A DNA stretch of 64,000 nt from contig NZ_NEVT01000006.1 in NCBI RefSeq assembly GCF_002261345.1, positions 372,001 through 436,000 of the forward strand, given 5' to 3'. Source of the stretch: Bordetella genomosp. 2. Lineage in GTDB: Bacteria; Pseudomonadota; Gammaproteobacteria; Burkholderiales; Burkholderiaceae_B. Numbering within the stretch: the stretch's first letter is position 1; the number at the start of each line of letters is the position of its first letter. A program made the translations under genes and the position numbers. Positions 16,387 to 25,770 of the stretch are shown in pieces. Below the pieces are notes generated by a model that ran no database searches, was not told the origin of the DNA, and worked only from the letters and a program-made list of their open reading frames with translations.

Positions 16387-16863
16387 TCAGGAGCGGGCCT
16401 GCAGCGGTGGCAGCCGGCGCCGCACGGGGCTGGATTTGACGATGGCGGTGTTGGTTTCGGCATATTCCGTGACGCGGTCCAGCACGCCGTCGAGTTGATC
16501 GATCGATTTCAGCAGCAGACGCGCAATGAAGCAGTCGTCGCCCGTGACCTTGTCGCATTCGACGAACTCGCCGATACCCGCGATCAGCTTCTCGACCTTG
16601 CGCAATTGTCCGGGCAGCGGACGAATGCGCACGATCGCCGTGAGCGTATACCCGAGCGCGGCCGGATCGATATCCAGCGTGTAGCCGCGCACCACCCCGG
16701 ACTCTTCCAGGCGTCTTAGGCGATCGGCCACGCTTGGCGCCGACATGCCGACCTGGCGTGCCAGGTCGGCCGTGGTGGTACGCGCATTGGCGGTCAGCAG
16801 CTCGACCAGGCGGCGGTCGATGCCGTCCAGTGCGCCGTTTTCGTTTTTTAGGTTTTCTGCCAT
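16387..16863 (-). CDS. Lrp/AsnC family transcriptional regulator
   Basis: The 158-residue protein (start MAENLKNENG at 16863; GTG and ATG codons a few residues upstream are also possible) has an N-terminal helix-turn-helix (RRLVELLTANARTTTADLARQ, SVADRLRRLEESGVV). A C-terminal amino-acid-binding RAM domain follows (ECDKVTGDDCFIARLLL). It is divergent from a DMT-family exporter across a 130-bp gap that contains a perfect palindrome, the common arrangement for an amino-acid-responsive regulator controlling an exporter. The effector is not predictable. Confidence 0.9.
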   Translation of the reverse strand: MAENLKNENGALDGIDRRLVELLTANARTTTADLARQVGMSAPSVADRLRRLEESGVVRGYTLDIDPAALGYTLTAIVRIRPLPGQLRKVEKLIAGIGEFVECDKVTGDDCFIARLLLKSIDQLDGVLDRVTEYAETNTAIVKSSPVRRRLPPLQARS

Positions 16864-16909
16864 AAATACCACCTAAAGAAAGGCTAGAGAGCAAAAACTA
16901 AGTCGAACA

Positions 16910-16942
16910 TGCATATTATGCACCAGAATCGCCTGGGATAAT
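16910..16942 (+). promoter_or_regulatory. Palindromic operator and -10-like box between regulator and exporter
   Basis: TGCATATTATGCA (16910-16922) is an exact 13-base palindrome with a single central base, 47 bp upstream of the regulator start and 71 bp upstream of the exporter start. GATAAT at 16937-16942 resembles a -10 box for the exporter. Binding by the neighbouring AsnC/Lrp protein is inferred from position. Confidence 0.5.
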
Positions 16943-16993
16943 TCTCTTCATCGACATCGCCATGTACGGCGAGGCAACCGCAAGGAGTTTTCG

Positions 16994-17917
16994 ATGAAGA
17001 CGACCAACGAACGGACCGGGCTGGCGCAGATGGCCGCGGCCATGGCCATTTCCGGAACGGTGGGCATATTCGTGCTGGAATCTGGCCAGAGCGCGTGGAA
17101 CGTGGTGTTCTTCCGCTGTGTGTTCGGCGCGCTGGGCTTGCTGGCCTACTGCCTGGCGCGCGGACTGCTGCGGCCGGGAATCTTCACCCGCGCCACCCTG
17201 GCCTGGGCGCTGGCGGCCGGCGCCGCCATCGTGCTGAACTGGGTGTTGCTGTTCTCCGCTTACCGGCTGGCATCCATTTCATTGTCCACCGCCGTCTACA
17301 ACTTCCAGCCGTTCTTCCTGATCGCGCTGGGCACCGTCTTTCTGGGCGAGCGGCCCACGCTGGGCAAGCTGGCTTGGTCGCTCATCGCGTTCGGCGGCCT
17401 GCTGCTGGTGCTGCGCATCGAGCCGGCCGAATTGGCGCAGGCCGGCGGCTATCTGCATGGCCTGGCGCTGGCCCTGGGCGCCGGCGCGCTGTACGCCGTG
17501 ACCTCCATCATCGTCAAGCGCCTCAAGCACATCGCACCCCACGTGCTGGCGCTGGTGCAGGTCAGCCTGGGCGCGGTGCTGCTGCTGCCCATGGTGGACT
17601 TCGGCGCCCTGCCGGCGGCTCCGTCGCAATGGGGCTACCTGGTGGCCATCGGCCTGCTGCATACCAGCCTGACCTATATCCTGCTGTACTCGGCCATCCA
17701 GAAACTGCCGACCACGTCGGTCGCGGCCCTGGCCTTCATCTACCCCGCGGTCGCCATCGTGCTCGACTTCGTGGTGTACGGCCAGCGCCTGGCCTTGTCG
17801 CAGGTGGCCGGGGTCAGCCTGATCCTGCTTGCGGCCGCCGGGGTCAGCCTGAACTGGCGCCTGCCGGCGCGCGGCGGCCGCCGTGCACGGCCGGATGCGG
17901 GAGCGGGCGCCGCCTGA
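16994..17917 (+). CDS. EamA/DMT family transporter
   Basis: The 307-residue inner-membrane protein has about ten hydrophobic segments in two EamA halves. The first half includes MAISGTVGIFVLESGQSAWN and FFLIALGTVFLGERPT, the second LAFIYPAVAIVLDFVVYGQRL. Members export amino acids, metabolites or drugs by a drug/metabolite-transporter mechanism. The divergent AsnC/Lrp gene suggests amino-acid-responsive control, so an amino-acid exporter is the best guess. Confidence 0.88.
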   Translation: MKTTNERTGLAQMAAAMAISGTVGIFVLESGQSAWNVVFFRCVFGALGLLAYCLARGLLRPGIFTRATLAWALAAGAAIVLNWVLLFSAYRLASISLSTAVYNFQPFFLIALGTVFLGERPTLGKLAWSLIAFGGLLLVLRIEPAELAQAGGYLHGLALALGAGALYAVTSIIVKRLKHIAPHVLALVQVSLGAVLLLPMVDFGALPAAPSQWGYLVAIGLLHTSLTYILLYSAIQKLPTTSVAALAFIYPAVAIVLDFVVYGQRLALSQVAGVSLILLAAAGVSLNWRLPARGGRRARPDAGAGAA

Positions 17918-17918
17918 C

Positions 17919-17961
17919 GGCCGGCAAAGCCCCCCCTCGCCCGGCGGGGCTTGCACCGGCC
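17919..17961 (+). terminator. GC-rich hairpin after the EamA gene
   Basis: GGCCGG and CCGGCC form an outer stem, and AAGCCCC (17927-17933) with GGGGCTT (17946-17952) an inner stem. It begins two bases after the exporter stop. No T run follows, so the terminator role is tentative. Confidence 0.4.
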
Positions 17962-18034
17962 GGGTGCGGGGAACCGCTATCATGGCCGCTTGAACCGCCG
18001 TCCGCCGCGGACGGCCCACTCAAGGACTTGCGCC

Positions 18035-18733
18035 ATGATCGATCTCTACTACTGGACCACCCCCAACGGCCACAAGATCACGATGTTCCTCGAAGAGGCC
18101 GGCCTGCCGTACCGGATCCATCCGGTCAACATCAGCAAGGGCGACCAGTTCAAGCCCGAGTTCCTCGCCATCGCGCCGAACAACCGCATTCCGGCCATCG
18201 TCGACCAGGAGCCCGCCGACGGCGGCGCGCCGGTGCCCTTGTTCGAGTCCGGCGCCATCCTGCTGTACCTGGCCGAGAAAACCGGCCGCTTCATCGCGCA
18301 GGACCTGCGCGGCCGGGCCGAGACGCTGCAGTGGCTGTTCTGGCAGATGGGCGGCCTCGGCCCCATGGCAGGGCAGAACCACCATTTCTCGGCCTACGCG
18401 CCCGAGCGCATTCCCTACGCCATCGACCGCTACGTCAATGAAACCAACCGCCTGTACGGGGTGCTGAACAAGCGCCTGGCCGACCGCGAGTTCGTCGCCG
18501 GCGAATATTCCATCGCCGACATGGCCGCCTACCCGTGGATCGTCCCGCATGAGCGCCAGGGCCAGGACCTCAACGATTTCCCGCACCTGCAGCGCTGGTT
18601 CCAGGCCATCGCGGCCCGGCCCGCCACGCAGCGTGCCTATGAGAAGGCCGCGGCGATCAACACCGCGCCCTCGGTGCAGACGGAAGAATCGCGCCGCGTC
18701 CTGTTCGGCCAGACTGCCAAGAACGTAGGCTGA
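18035..18733 (+). CDS. Glutathione S-transferase family protein (YghU/YfcG-like)
   Basis: The 232-residue cytoplasmic protein starts MIDLYYWTTPNGHKITMFLEE, the N-terminal thioredoxin fold of Nu-class GSTs. The cis-Pro region NNRIPAIVD and glutathione-contact FESGAILLYLAEKTGRF follow, then a helical C-terminal domain (EYSIADMAAYPWI). Nu-class enzymes act mainly as disulfide-bond reductases using two glutathiones. The start at 18035 is favoured by homology; an upstream ATG in frame adds 28 unlikely residues. The GNAT gene follows 4 bp downstream. Confidence 0.9.
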   Translation: MIDLYYWTTPNGHKITMFLEEAGLPYRIHPVNISKGDQFKPEFLAIAPNNRIPAIVDQEPADGGAPVPLFESGAILLYLAEKTGRFIAQDLRGRAETLQWLFWQMGGLGPMAGQNHHFSAYAPERIPYAIDRYVNETNRLYGVLNKRLADREFVAGEYSIADMAAYPWIVPHERQGQDLNDFPHLQRWFQAIAARPATQRAYEKAAAINTAPSVQTEESRRVLFGQTAKNVG

Positions 18734-18737
18734 CGAC

Positions 18738-19226
18738 ATGCCCCAGGAAGCTTCGATGTCCTCCGCTCCCCTGCACTTCCGGCGGGCCCGCGGCGCCGAC
18801 CTGGACGCCATTGTGGGATTGCTGGCCGACGACATCCTGGGCAGCGGCCGCGAAGACCCGTCCGTGCCGGCCAGTCCCTGCTATGTCGCCGCGTTCGAGG
18901 CCATCGAGCGCGACGCCAACCAGTTGCTTGCGGTGGCCGAGCGCGACGGCGCCGTGGTCGGCTGCCTGCAGTTGAGCTTTATCCCGGGGCTGTCGCGCCG
19001 CGGCCTGTGGCGCGGCCAGATCGAAAGCGTGCGGATAGCGGCCGCCGAGCGCGGCGCCGGCGCCGGCCGCGCGCTGTTCGAATGGGCCATCGCGCAATGC
19101 CGCGAACGGGGCTGCGGCCTGGTTCAACTGACCACCGACAAGGCCCGCGCCGATGCGCGGCGCTTCTACGAGTCGCTCGGCTTCGCTGCCACGCACGAAG
19201 GCATGAAGCTGGAACTCGGCGCCTGA
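18738..19226 (+). CDS. GNAT family N-acetyltransferase
   Basis: The 162-residue protein has a GNAT fold: an N-terminal strand (LHFRRARGADLDAIVGLL), central strands (GAVVGCLQLSFIPGLSR, IESVRIAAAERGAGAG) and the acetyl-CoA pyrophosphate loop (ERGAGAGRALF). The C-terminal part is ARADARRFYESLGF. A second ATG at codon 7 (MSSAPLHF) could be the real start. It is probably co-transcribed with the GST gene 4 bp upstream. The acceptor substrate is unknown. Confidence 0.88.
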   Translation: MPQEASMSSAPLHFRRARGADLDAIVGLLADDILGSGREDPSVPASPCYVAAFEAIERDANQLLAVAERDGAVVGCLQLSFIPGLSRRGLWRGQIESVRIAAAERGAGAGRALFEWAIAQCRERGCGLVQLTTDKARADARRFYESLGFAATHEGMKLELGA

Positions 19227-19243
19227 ACCGGAGTCCCATTGCC

Positions 19244-19519
19244 ATGCATGGTGAATACAAAGTACCTGGCGGCAAGCTGGTGGTCGTGGATCTCGACGTC
19301 GCCGGCGGCCGGCTGGCGGATGTCCGGTTGAGCGGCGATTTCTTCCTCGAACCGCCCGAGGCGCTCGACGCCATCAACCAGGCCCTGTGCGGGCTGCCCG
19401 CCGATGCCGACGAAACGCGCCTGGCCCAGGCCGTGCAACAGGCCCTGCCGCAAGGCGCCGAATTGTTCGGCTTTTCGCCGCAGGCGGTGGCGGTGGTGGT
19501 CCGGAGAGCCCTCGCATGA
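19244..19519 (+). CDS. Lipoate-protein ligase, separate C-terminal domain (LplB-like accessory subunit)
   Basis: The 91-residue protein starts MHGEYKVPGGKLVVVDLDV and matches the stand-alone C-terminal domain of lipoate ligase, which in two-piece enzymes is needed to activate lipoate to lipoyl-AMP. The following gene, overlapping by ATGA (19516-19519), encodes the catalytic domain without this part. The gene order accessory-then-catalytic and the overlap argue for a two-subunit ligase made from one transcript. The 17-bp gap after the GNAT stop suggests the same operon. The domain call rests on general pattern and context. Confidence 0.72.
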   Translation: MHGEYKVPGGKLVVVDLDVAGGRLADVRLSGDFFLEPPEALDAINQALCGLPADADETRLAQAVQQALPQGAELFGFSPQAVAVVVRRALA

Positions 19520-20292
19520 CCCGCACCCACTGGAACGACTACGCCTGGCAGCTCATCCACGAGGGCCCGCAGCCGCCCGCGCTGCACATGGCCCTGGACG
19601 CGGTCATCACCGACGAGGTCGGCGCGGGCCTGCGTCCGCCCACGCTGCGCATCTGGGAGTGGTCGGCCCCCGCGGTGGTCATCGGCCGCTTCCAATCCCT
19701 GAAGAACGAAGTCGATCCGGACGGCGCGCGCCGCCACGGCGTGCAGGTCGTGCGGCGCGTCAGCGGCGGCGGCGCCATGTTCGTCGAACCTGGCAACACC
19801 ATTACGTATTCGCTCAGCGTGCCGCAGGCCCTGGTGGAAGGCATGAGCTTCCAGCAATCGTACGAATTCCTGGACGGCTGGGTCATCCGCGCCCTGCACG
19901 ACCTCGGCATCAAGGCCTGGTACCAGCCGCTGAACGACATCGCCTCGGAAAGCGGCAAGATCGGCGGCGCCGCGCAGGCGCGCCGTGCCGGCGCGGTGCT
20001 GCACCACGTCACGATGTCCTACGACATCGACGCCGAGAAAATGGTGCAGGTGCTGCGTATCGGCCGCGAGAAGCTGTCCGACAAGGGCACCACCAGCGCC
20101 AAGAAGCGCGTCGATCCGCTCCGCAGCCAGACCGGCCTGGCGCGCGACACCATCATCGAACGCATGCTGCAGACCTTCCAGAGCCTGGCGCCGCTGGCGC
20201 CTGTCCAGCTGGCCGAGGCCACGCTGGAGCAGGCCCGGCGCCAGGCCCGTGAAAAATTCTCCACCCCGGAATGGACCGCCCAGGTGCCCTGA
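19516..20292 (+). CDS. lplA: Lipoate-protein ligase A, catalytic domain subunit
   Basis: Attaches free lipoate to lipoyl domains of 2-oxoacid dehydrogenases and the glycine cleavage system. The 258-residue protein has the BPL/LPL domain motifs VRRVSGGGAMFVEPGNTITY (lipoyl-AMP loop) and SGKIGGAAQARRAGAVLHH (catalytic Lys). It ends soon after the catalytic domain and lacks the C-terminal domain of E. coli LplA (338 residues), which is encoded separately just upstream. The following lipoprotein gene starts within its stop (TGATG). Confidence 0.87.
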   Translation: MTRTHWNDYAWQLIHEGPQPPALHMALDAVITDEVGAGLRPPTLRIWEWSAPAVVIGRFQSLKNEVDPDGARRHGVQVVRRVSGGGAMFVEPGNTITYSLSVPQALVEGMSFQQSYEFLDGWVIRALHDLGIKAWYQPLNDIASESGKIGGAAQARRAGAVLHHVTMSYDIDAEKMVQVLRIGREKLSDKGTTSAKKRVDPLRSQTGLARDTIIERMLQTFQSLAPLAPVQLAEATLEQARRQAREKFSTPEWTAQVP

Positions 20293-21119
20293 TGCCGATC
20301 CCGAATCTCCTGGCCGGCGCGCCGCGCCGTACCCGCACATTGGCCGCCGGCGCCGCGCTGGCCCTGCTGGCAGGGTGCGCCAGCTCGCCCTCCGACACCA
20401 TCAGCCTGCCCTCCTCCACGCCACAGCCCACCGCCACCGAAGCCCAGGTGACGGGCGTGGCGGTCGAGCGCATCCAATGGCAGGGAAGCAAGCCCGGCTG
20501 CGAAGGCCAATGTCCGCGCATCGAGATCGACAGCGTGGCCTTCCCCGAAATACCGAAACTGACCGAACTGGTCGACCACGTGCTGGCCTACATGACGGGC
20601 GTGGATCCGCAGCGGCCCCGCCCGTACGACACGCTGTCGCAGTACACCCAGTATTTCTGGCAGACGGCCCAGCCGCGCGACGCCACGATCTTCAAGGCCA
20701 GCGTCAAGGCCGTGGTGGGCAATGTGGTGGCGGTCGAGTTGCACACCGACCAATACTTGACCGGCGCGGCGCACGGGATTCCCGCCACCCAGTACCTGAA
20801 CTGGCAGCGCGACCGGGCGCGCGTGCTGGCGCTGGACGAGGCGCTGCAGCCCGGGGCCCGCCCGGCGTTCGTGGCGGCCCTGCGCCGCGCGCATGGCGCC
20901 TGGCTGGCGCGCAATGAAGATGCGCAGCGCGACCCGCAGGCCTACGACCGCATGTGGCCGTTCCAGGAAAGCAATAATTTCGCGCTGACGCGCGAAGGCG
21001 TGGTGGTGAAATACGACGCCTATTCGATCGCGCCGTATTCGCACGGGCAGCCGGAGCTGCTGATCCCGTACAGCGAACTGCGCAACGTGCTGCGGCCGGA
21101 ATTCCTTCCGGCCGCCTGA
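20292..21119 (+). CDS. DUF3298-type lipoprotein
   Basis: The 275-residue product has a lipoprotein signal (ALALLAGCASSP, lipidated Cys near residue 31). The C-terminal part resembles the DUF3298/RsiV-type domain (YLTGAAHGIPATQYLNWQ, FALTREGVVVKYDAYSIAPYS, then a conserved IPYSELRN). Related domains bind peptidoglycan fragments or lysozyme in other bacteria, but no function can be assigned here. Its start overlaps the lplA stop (TGATG), so it belongs to the same transcript although no functional link to lipoate is evident. Confidence 0.75.
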   Translation: MPIPNLLAGAPRRTRTLAAGAALALLAGCASSPSDTISLPSSTPQPTATEAQVTGVAVERIQWQGSKPGCEGQCPRIEIDSVAFPEIPKLTELVDHVLAYMTGVDPQRPRPYDTLSQYTQYFWQTAQPRDATIFKASVKAVVGNVVAVELHTDQYLTGAAHGIPATQYLNWQRDRARVLALDEALQPGARPAFVAALRRAHGAWLARNEDAQRDPQAYDRMWPFQESNNFALTREGVVVKYDAYSIAPYSHGQPELLIPYSELRNVLRPEFLPAA

Positions 21120-21129
21120 TGTCCCGCGA

Positions 21130-21146
21130 GCCGGGCGTCGCCCGGC
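21130..21146. terminator. Hairpin between convergent lipoprotein and gdhA genes
   Basis: GCCGGGC and GCCCGGC form a 7-bp GC stem with a GTC loop in the 39-bp gap between the two convergent stops. No T run is present on either side. Confidence 0.4.
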
Positions 21147-21158
21147 CTGCCGCGCCTG

Positions 21159-22448
<1,290 letters not shown>

Positions 22449-22501
22449 GAGTGAAATCTCCAGGCTGGACTGGCGTCATTGTAGCCAGCAAAATTTATGT
22501 C

Positions 22502-22536
22502 GTCCCCATTAAAACTGAAAAAATTTAAATGGGGAC
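22502..22536. promoter_or_regulatory. Inverted repeat between the hutG operon end and gdhA
   Basis: GTCCCCATT (22502-22510) and AATGGGGAC (22528-22536) are exact reverse complements around an AT-only-like 17-base centre rich in A and T. It is 43 bp after the hutG stop and 54 bp before the gdhA start. It could be the terminator of the five-gene operon or an operator for gdhA. Confidence 0.5.
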
Positions 22537-22578
22537 TTAACATGGAGAACCGGCTCTGCGTGGCCCTGCCCTGCCATC

Positions 22579-23523
22579 TTACGGCGACAGCAATTGCCAA
22601 GCCAATCTGGCAGCCACGCGCGCCGTGCGCTGGTCGATATCGAACGCCGGGTTGCATTCCGCCAGGTCGGCCAGCCGCAGCTTGCCGCTCTGCTTGACCC
22701 GCAGCACGATCTCTTCCACCACCGGCAGCGGGACGCCATAGGCGGCTGGCGCCGACACGCCGGGCGCCACCGCCGCGGGCAGCACGTCGATATCGACCGT
22801 CAGGTAGACGTGGCCGGCGGCAGCCAGCAGGCGGTCCAGGTCGGCCAGGCGGGCGTCCAGGAAGCGTTCCTGCAGGTCGCGGTCCTCGACCCAGGCCGCG
22901 CCGATCTCGGCCGCGCGCGCGTACAGGGCCGCGGTGTTGCCCAGCCGCGAGACCCCGTAGCAGGCGTATTGCCAGGCATGGCCGTGCGCGGCGCAGTGCT
23001 CGGCGATCTGGTCGAACGGCGTGCCGGAACTGGCGGGCCGCCCGGTGCGCAGGTCGAAATGGGCATCCAGGTTGAGCACCAGCACCGGCTGCCGGTCGCC
23101 GCGCCGGTCCAGCCACCGGCGCAATCCCTGGAAGCTGCCCCATGCCACTTCATGGCCGCCCCCCAGCACCAGCGGGCGCGCACCGGCCGCGAGCACCTCG
23201 GCGACCCGTGCGGCCAGCCTGTCCTGGGCGGCCTCGAGGTCGCCGTCGTCGCACACGACGTCGCCCGCGTCGACCAGCCGCTCGTAGCGGTGCGCCGGCA
23301 ACCCGGCCAGCGCGCGGCGAATCGCCGCCGGCGCCTGGGCCGCGCCGGTGCGCCCCTGATTGCGCGCCACGCCGGCATCGCAGGCGAAACCTATCAGCGC
23401 GGGGTCGGCCGGCGCGATTCCCTGGCTGGCGGCCGCGACAACGTGCGCCAGGCGGCGGGTATCGCCGCGCTCGCCGCTGTCGTCGCGGGCGCGCCAGACG
23501 GTCCGATCGAGGCCGGCGCTCAT
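22579..23523 (-). CDS. hutG: Formimidoylglutamase-type ureohydrolase
   Basis: Ureohydrolase-fold enzyme expected to split formimidoylglutamate to glutamate and formamide. The 314-residue protein has the binuclear manganese ligands: [24 protein letters not shown] and [19 protein letters not shown]. The [14 protein letters not shown] form is typical of HutG rather than of agmatinase or arginase. It closes an IclR / amino-acid ABC transporter operon (start overlaps the ATPase stop, ATGA), which points to uptake and breakdown of a histidine-type or formimidoyl compound. No hutH, hutU or hutI is in the window, so another substrate is possible. Confidence 0.8.
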   Translation of the reverse strand: MSAGLDRTVWRARDDSGERGDTRRLAHVVAAASQGIAPADPALIGFACDAGVARNQGRTGAAQAPAAIRRALAGLPAHRYERLVDAGDVVCDDGDLEAAQDRLAARVAEVLAAGARPLVLGGGHEVAWGSFQGLRRWLDRRGDRQPVLVLNLDAHFDLRTGRPASSGTPFDQIAEHCAAHGHAWQYACYGVSRLGNTAALYARAAEIGAAWVEDRDLQERFLDARLADLDRLLAAAGHVYLTVDIDVLPAAVAPGVSAPAAYGVPLPVVEEIVLRVKQSGKLRLADLAECNPAFDIDQRTARVAARLAWQLLSP

Positions 23524-24299
23524 GCGGCCCCCTGCGCCGCAGGGCTCAGCACGGCCTGCAAGAAGGCGCGCGCGCGCGCCTCGCGCGGCGCGGTGAAGAT
23601 CACGTCGGGCGGGCCGGACTCCACAATGGTGCCGCCGTCCATCACCGCCACCACGTCGGCCACTTCACGCGCGAAGCCCATTTCATGCGTCACGACCATC
23701 ATGGTCATGCCTTCCTTGGCCAATACCTTCATGACCTGCAGCACTTCGCCCACCAGTTCGGGATCCAGGGCCGAGGTCGGCTCGTCGAACAGCATGACCT
23801 CGGGCTCCATCGCCAGCGCGCGGGCAATCGCCACGCGCTGCTTCTGGCCGCCCGACAGGCTGGCCGGCATCGCCTGCATCTTCTGCGCCAGGCCGACCTT
23901 GGCCAGCAGTTGTCCGGCCAGCTCCTCGGCCGCCGCGCGTCCCATGCCGCGCAGCGTGCGCGGCCCGACCGTGACGTTGTCCAGCACCGACAGGTGCGGG
24001 AACAGATTGAACGACTGGAACACCATGCCGACACGCGTGCGCAAGCGGTTGAGCCGGGCCTCGGGCATGGGCTTGCCATGGTCCAGCAACGCCTCGCCGC
24101 AGATATCGATCGTCCCACCCTGCGCCACTTCCAGTCCGTTGCAGCAGCGCAGCAAGGTGCTCTTGCCGGAGCCGCTGGGGCCGATCACCACCACGACCTG
24201 CGAACGCTGCACATCGAAGTCGATGCCGCGCAGCACCTCCACGGCGCCGAACGATTTGCGCAACCCGCGGATGCGGATCATTTCCTCTTGCTGGTTCAT
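23520..24299 (-). CDS. Polar amino-acid ABC transporter, ATP-binding protein
   Basis: The 259-residue ATPase drives the permease encoded just upstream. Walker A is GPSGSGKST, the signature [15 protein letters not shown], Walker [14 protein letters not shown] and the H-loop [14 protein letters not shown], the pattern of GlnQ/HisP-type amino-acid importers. Start and stop overlap the neighbours by ATGA on both sides, so permease, ATPase and ureohydrolase are translationally coupled. Confidence 0.95.
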   Translation of the reverse strand: MNQQEEMIRIRGLRKSFGAVEVLRGIDFDVQRSQVVVVIGPSGSGKSTLLRCCNGLEVAQGGTIDICGEALLDHGKPMPEARLNRLRTRVGMVFQSFNLFPHLSVLDNVTVGPRTLRGMGRAAAEELAGQLLAKVGLAQKMQAMPASLSGGQKQRVAIARALAMEPEVMLFDEPTSALDPELVGEVLQVMKVLAKEGMTMMVVTHEMGFAREVADVVAVMDGGTIVESGPPDVIFTAPREARARAFLQAVLSPAAQGAA

Positions 24300-24964
24300 T
24301 GCACCATTCCTCCAGCGCGCAGGCGGTGCTCGACCCGGCGCAGAACCGTCGTGGTCGCCGTGGTCAGCACCAGGTAGATCAAGGCGATCACCAGGTACGT
24401 CTCCAGCGAGCGGTACGACACGCTGATGATCTTCTGCCCTTCGTGCATCAGGTCGTGGATCGTCAGCAACGACACCAGCGCCGAGTTCTTGATGAGGGCA
24501 ATGAATTCATTGCCCAGCGGCGGGATCATGCGCACCACCGCCTGCGGCAGGATGATGATGCGCATCGCCTGGCCGCTGGACATGCCGAGCGAACGCGCCG
24601 CCTCGGTCTGGCCGCGGTCTACCGACTGGATCGCCCCGCGCACGATCTCGGACACATAGGCGCCCGAATACATGCCCAGGCCGAGCACGCCGCAGGCGAA
24701 AGCCGGCAGCATGATGCCGAACTGAGGCAGGCCGAAGAACCAGATGAACAGCTGCACCAGCAGCGGCGTGCCACGGAAGCACAACAGGTACAGGCTGCAC
24801 AGTCCGTACAGCGTGCGCCGCTGAGGATTGAGCCGGCCCACGCCGACCAGCAGGCCGATCAGGCAGCCCAGCAGCAGCGCGCAGGCGGTGACTTCGACGG
24901 TCACCGCCGCGCCGCGCAGCAAAGCGTCGAAGTCGGCGAAAACAGGAGAAAAATCGAGGTTCAT
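24296..24964 (-). CDS. Polar amino-acid ABC transporter, permease
   Basis: The 222-residue membrane protein has about five hydrophobic segments and the HisM/GlnP permease EAA-type loop ([25 protein letters not shown] written across residues about 140-165). A single permease gene implies a homodimer. The start at 24964 overlaps the stop of the binding-protein gene (ATGA) and excludes seven upstream codons of a longer frame. With the neighbours it forms one complete importer of the polar amino-acid family. Confidence 0.93.
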   Translation of the reverse strand: MNLDFSPVFADFDALLRGAAVTVEVTACALLLGCLIGLLVGVGRLNPQRRTLYGLCSLYLLCFRGTPLLVQLFIWFFGLPQFGIMLPAFACGVLGLGMYSGAYVSEIVRGAIQSVDRGQTEAARSLGMSSGQAMRIIILPQAVVRMIPPLGNEFIALIKNSALVSLLTIHDLMHEGQKIISVSYRSLETYLVIALIYLVLTTATTTVLRRVEHRLRAGGMVQ

Positions 24965-25704
24965 TTGGCGCCGGCCTCGAACCACTTGGTGACGATGCGG
25001 TCATACGTGCCGTCGGCCTTGAGCTGCTTGAGCGCCGCATTCAGCGCGGCGGTCAGCTCCGGCTGGTTCTTCGCCACCGCGATCCCGTACTGCTCGGTGG
25101 TGATCTGTTCGTCCAGCACGGTCAGCCCGGGCGCGCTTTGCGCGAACAGCTTGGCGGCCGGCTTGCCGGTCACGGCCGCGTCGGCGCGGCCGACCTGCAC
25201 CAGGTTGAACATTTCCTGGTTCTTCTCGACTTCCACGCGCTGCACCTTCGGATAATGCTCCTTCAGGTAATTGACCGACTTGGTGCCCACCTGCACCGAC
25301 ACCTTGCGCCCGTCCAGATCCTTCAAGGTCTTCACCGGGCCGTCCTTGCGCGTCAGCACCACCAGGCCGCCGGCGTAGTACGGGTCGGTGAAATCCACCA
25401 CGTTGCGGCGCGCATCGGTGATGTAGATGGCCGAGACCGCCATGTCGGCGCGTCCGGCCTGCAGCGCCGGGATCAGCCCTTTGAAGTCGATGTCGATCCA
25501 CTCGATCTTGCGGTTCATGGCCTTGCCCAGCGCCTCGATCAATTCGATGTCGAAGCCGGTGCGCTGCCCGTCCTTGACGAACTCCATGGGCGGGAAGGTG
25601 GCGTCGGTGACCACGCGCAGCGGGTCCTGGGCGTGGGCGGGGGTGCTGCCCCAGGCCAGTCCCAGCACCAGGGCGGCGGTCAGCAATTGGCGGCGAGTTT
25701 TCAT
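24961..25704 (-). CDS. Periplasmic amino-acid-binding protein (family 3 solute-binding)
   Basis: The 247-residue protein has a Sec signal (MKTRRQLLTAALVLGLAWG, cleavage near PAHAQ) and the SBP_bac_3 core. Visible segments are RVVTDATFPPMEFVKDGQ, GFDIELIEALGKAMN, and the ligand-contact regions near DMAVSAIYITDARR and DFTDPYYAGGL. It delivers the substrate to the permease/ATPase encoded downstream. The start at 25704 was chosen because it gives a normal signal peptide; the longer ORF adds 22 atypical residues. It follows the IclR gene by 66 bp. Confidence 0.93.
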   Translation of the reverse strand: MKTRRQLLTAALVLGLAWGSTPAHAQDPLRVVTDATFPPMEFVKDGQRTGFDIELIEALGKAMNRKIEWIDIDFKGLIPALQAGRADMAVSAIYITDARRNVVDFTDPYYAGGLVVLTRKDGPVKTLKDLDGRKVSVQVGTKSVNYLKEHYPKVQRVEVEKNQEMFNLVQVGRADAAVTGKPAAKLFAQSAPGLTVLDEQITTEQYGIAVAKNQPELTAALNAALKQLKADGTYDRIVTKWFEAGAK

Positions 25705-25770
25705 GTGGTTTCCTCTTGGATAGTAAGAATGTGAAACGTGGAACGGCGGTTGGACTACGGCGGGATGCAA

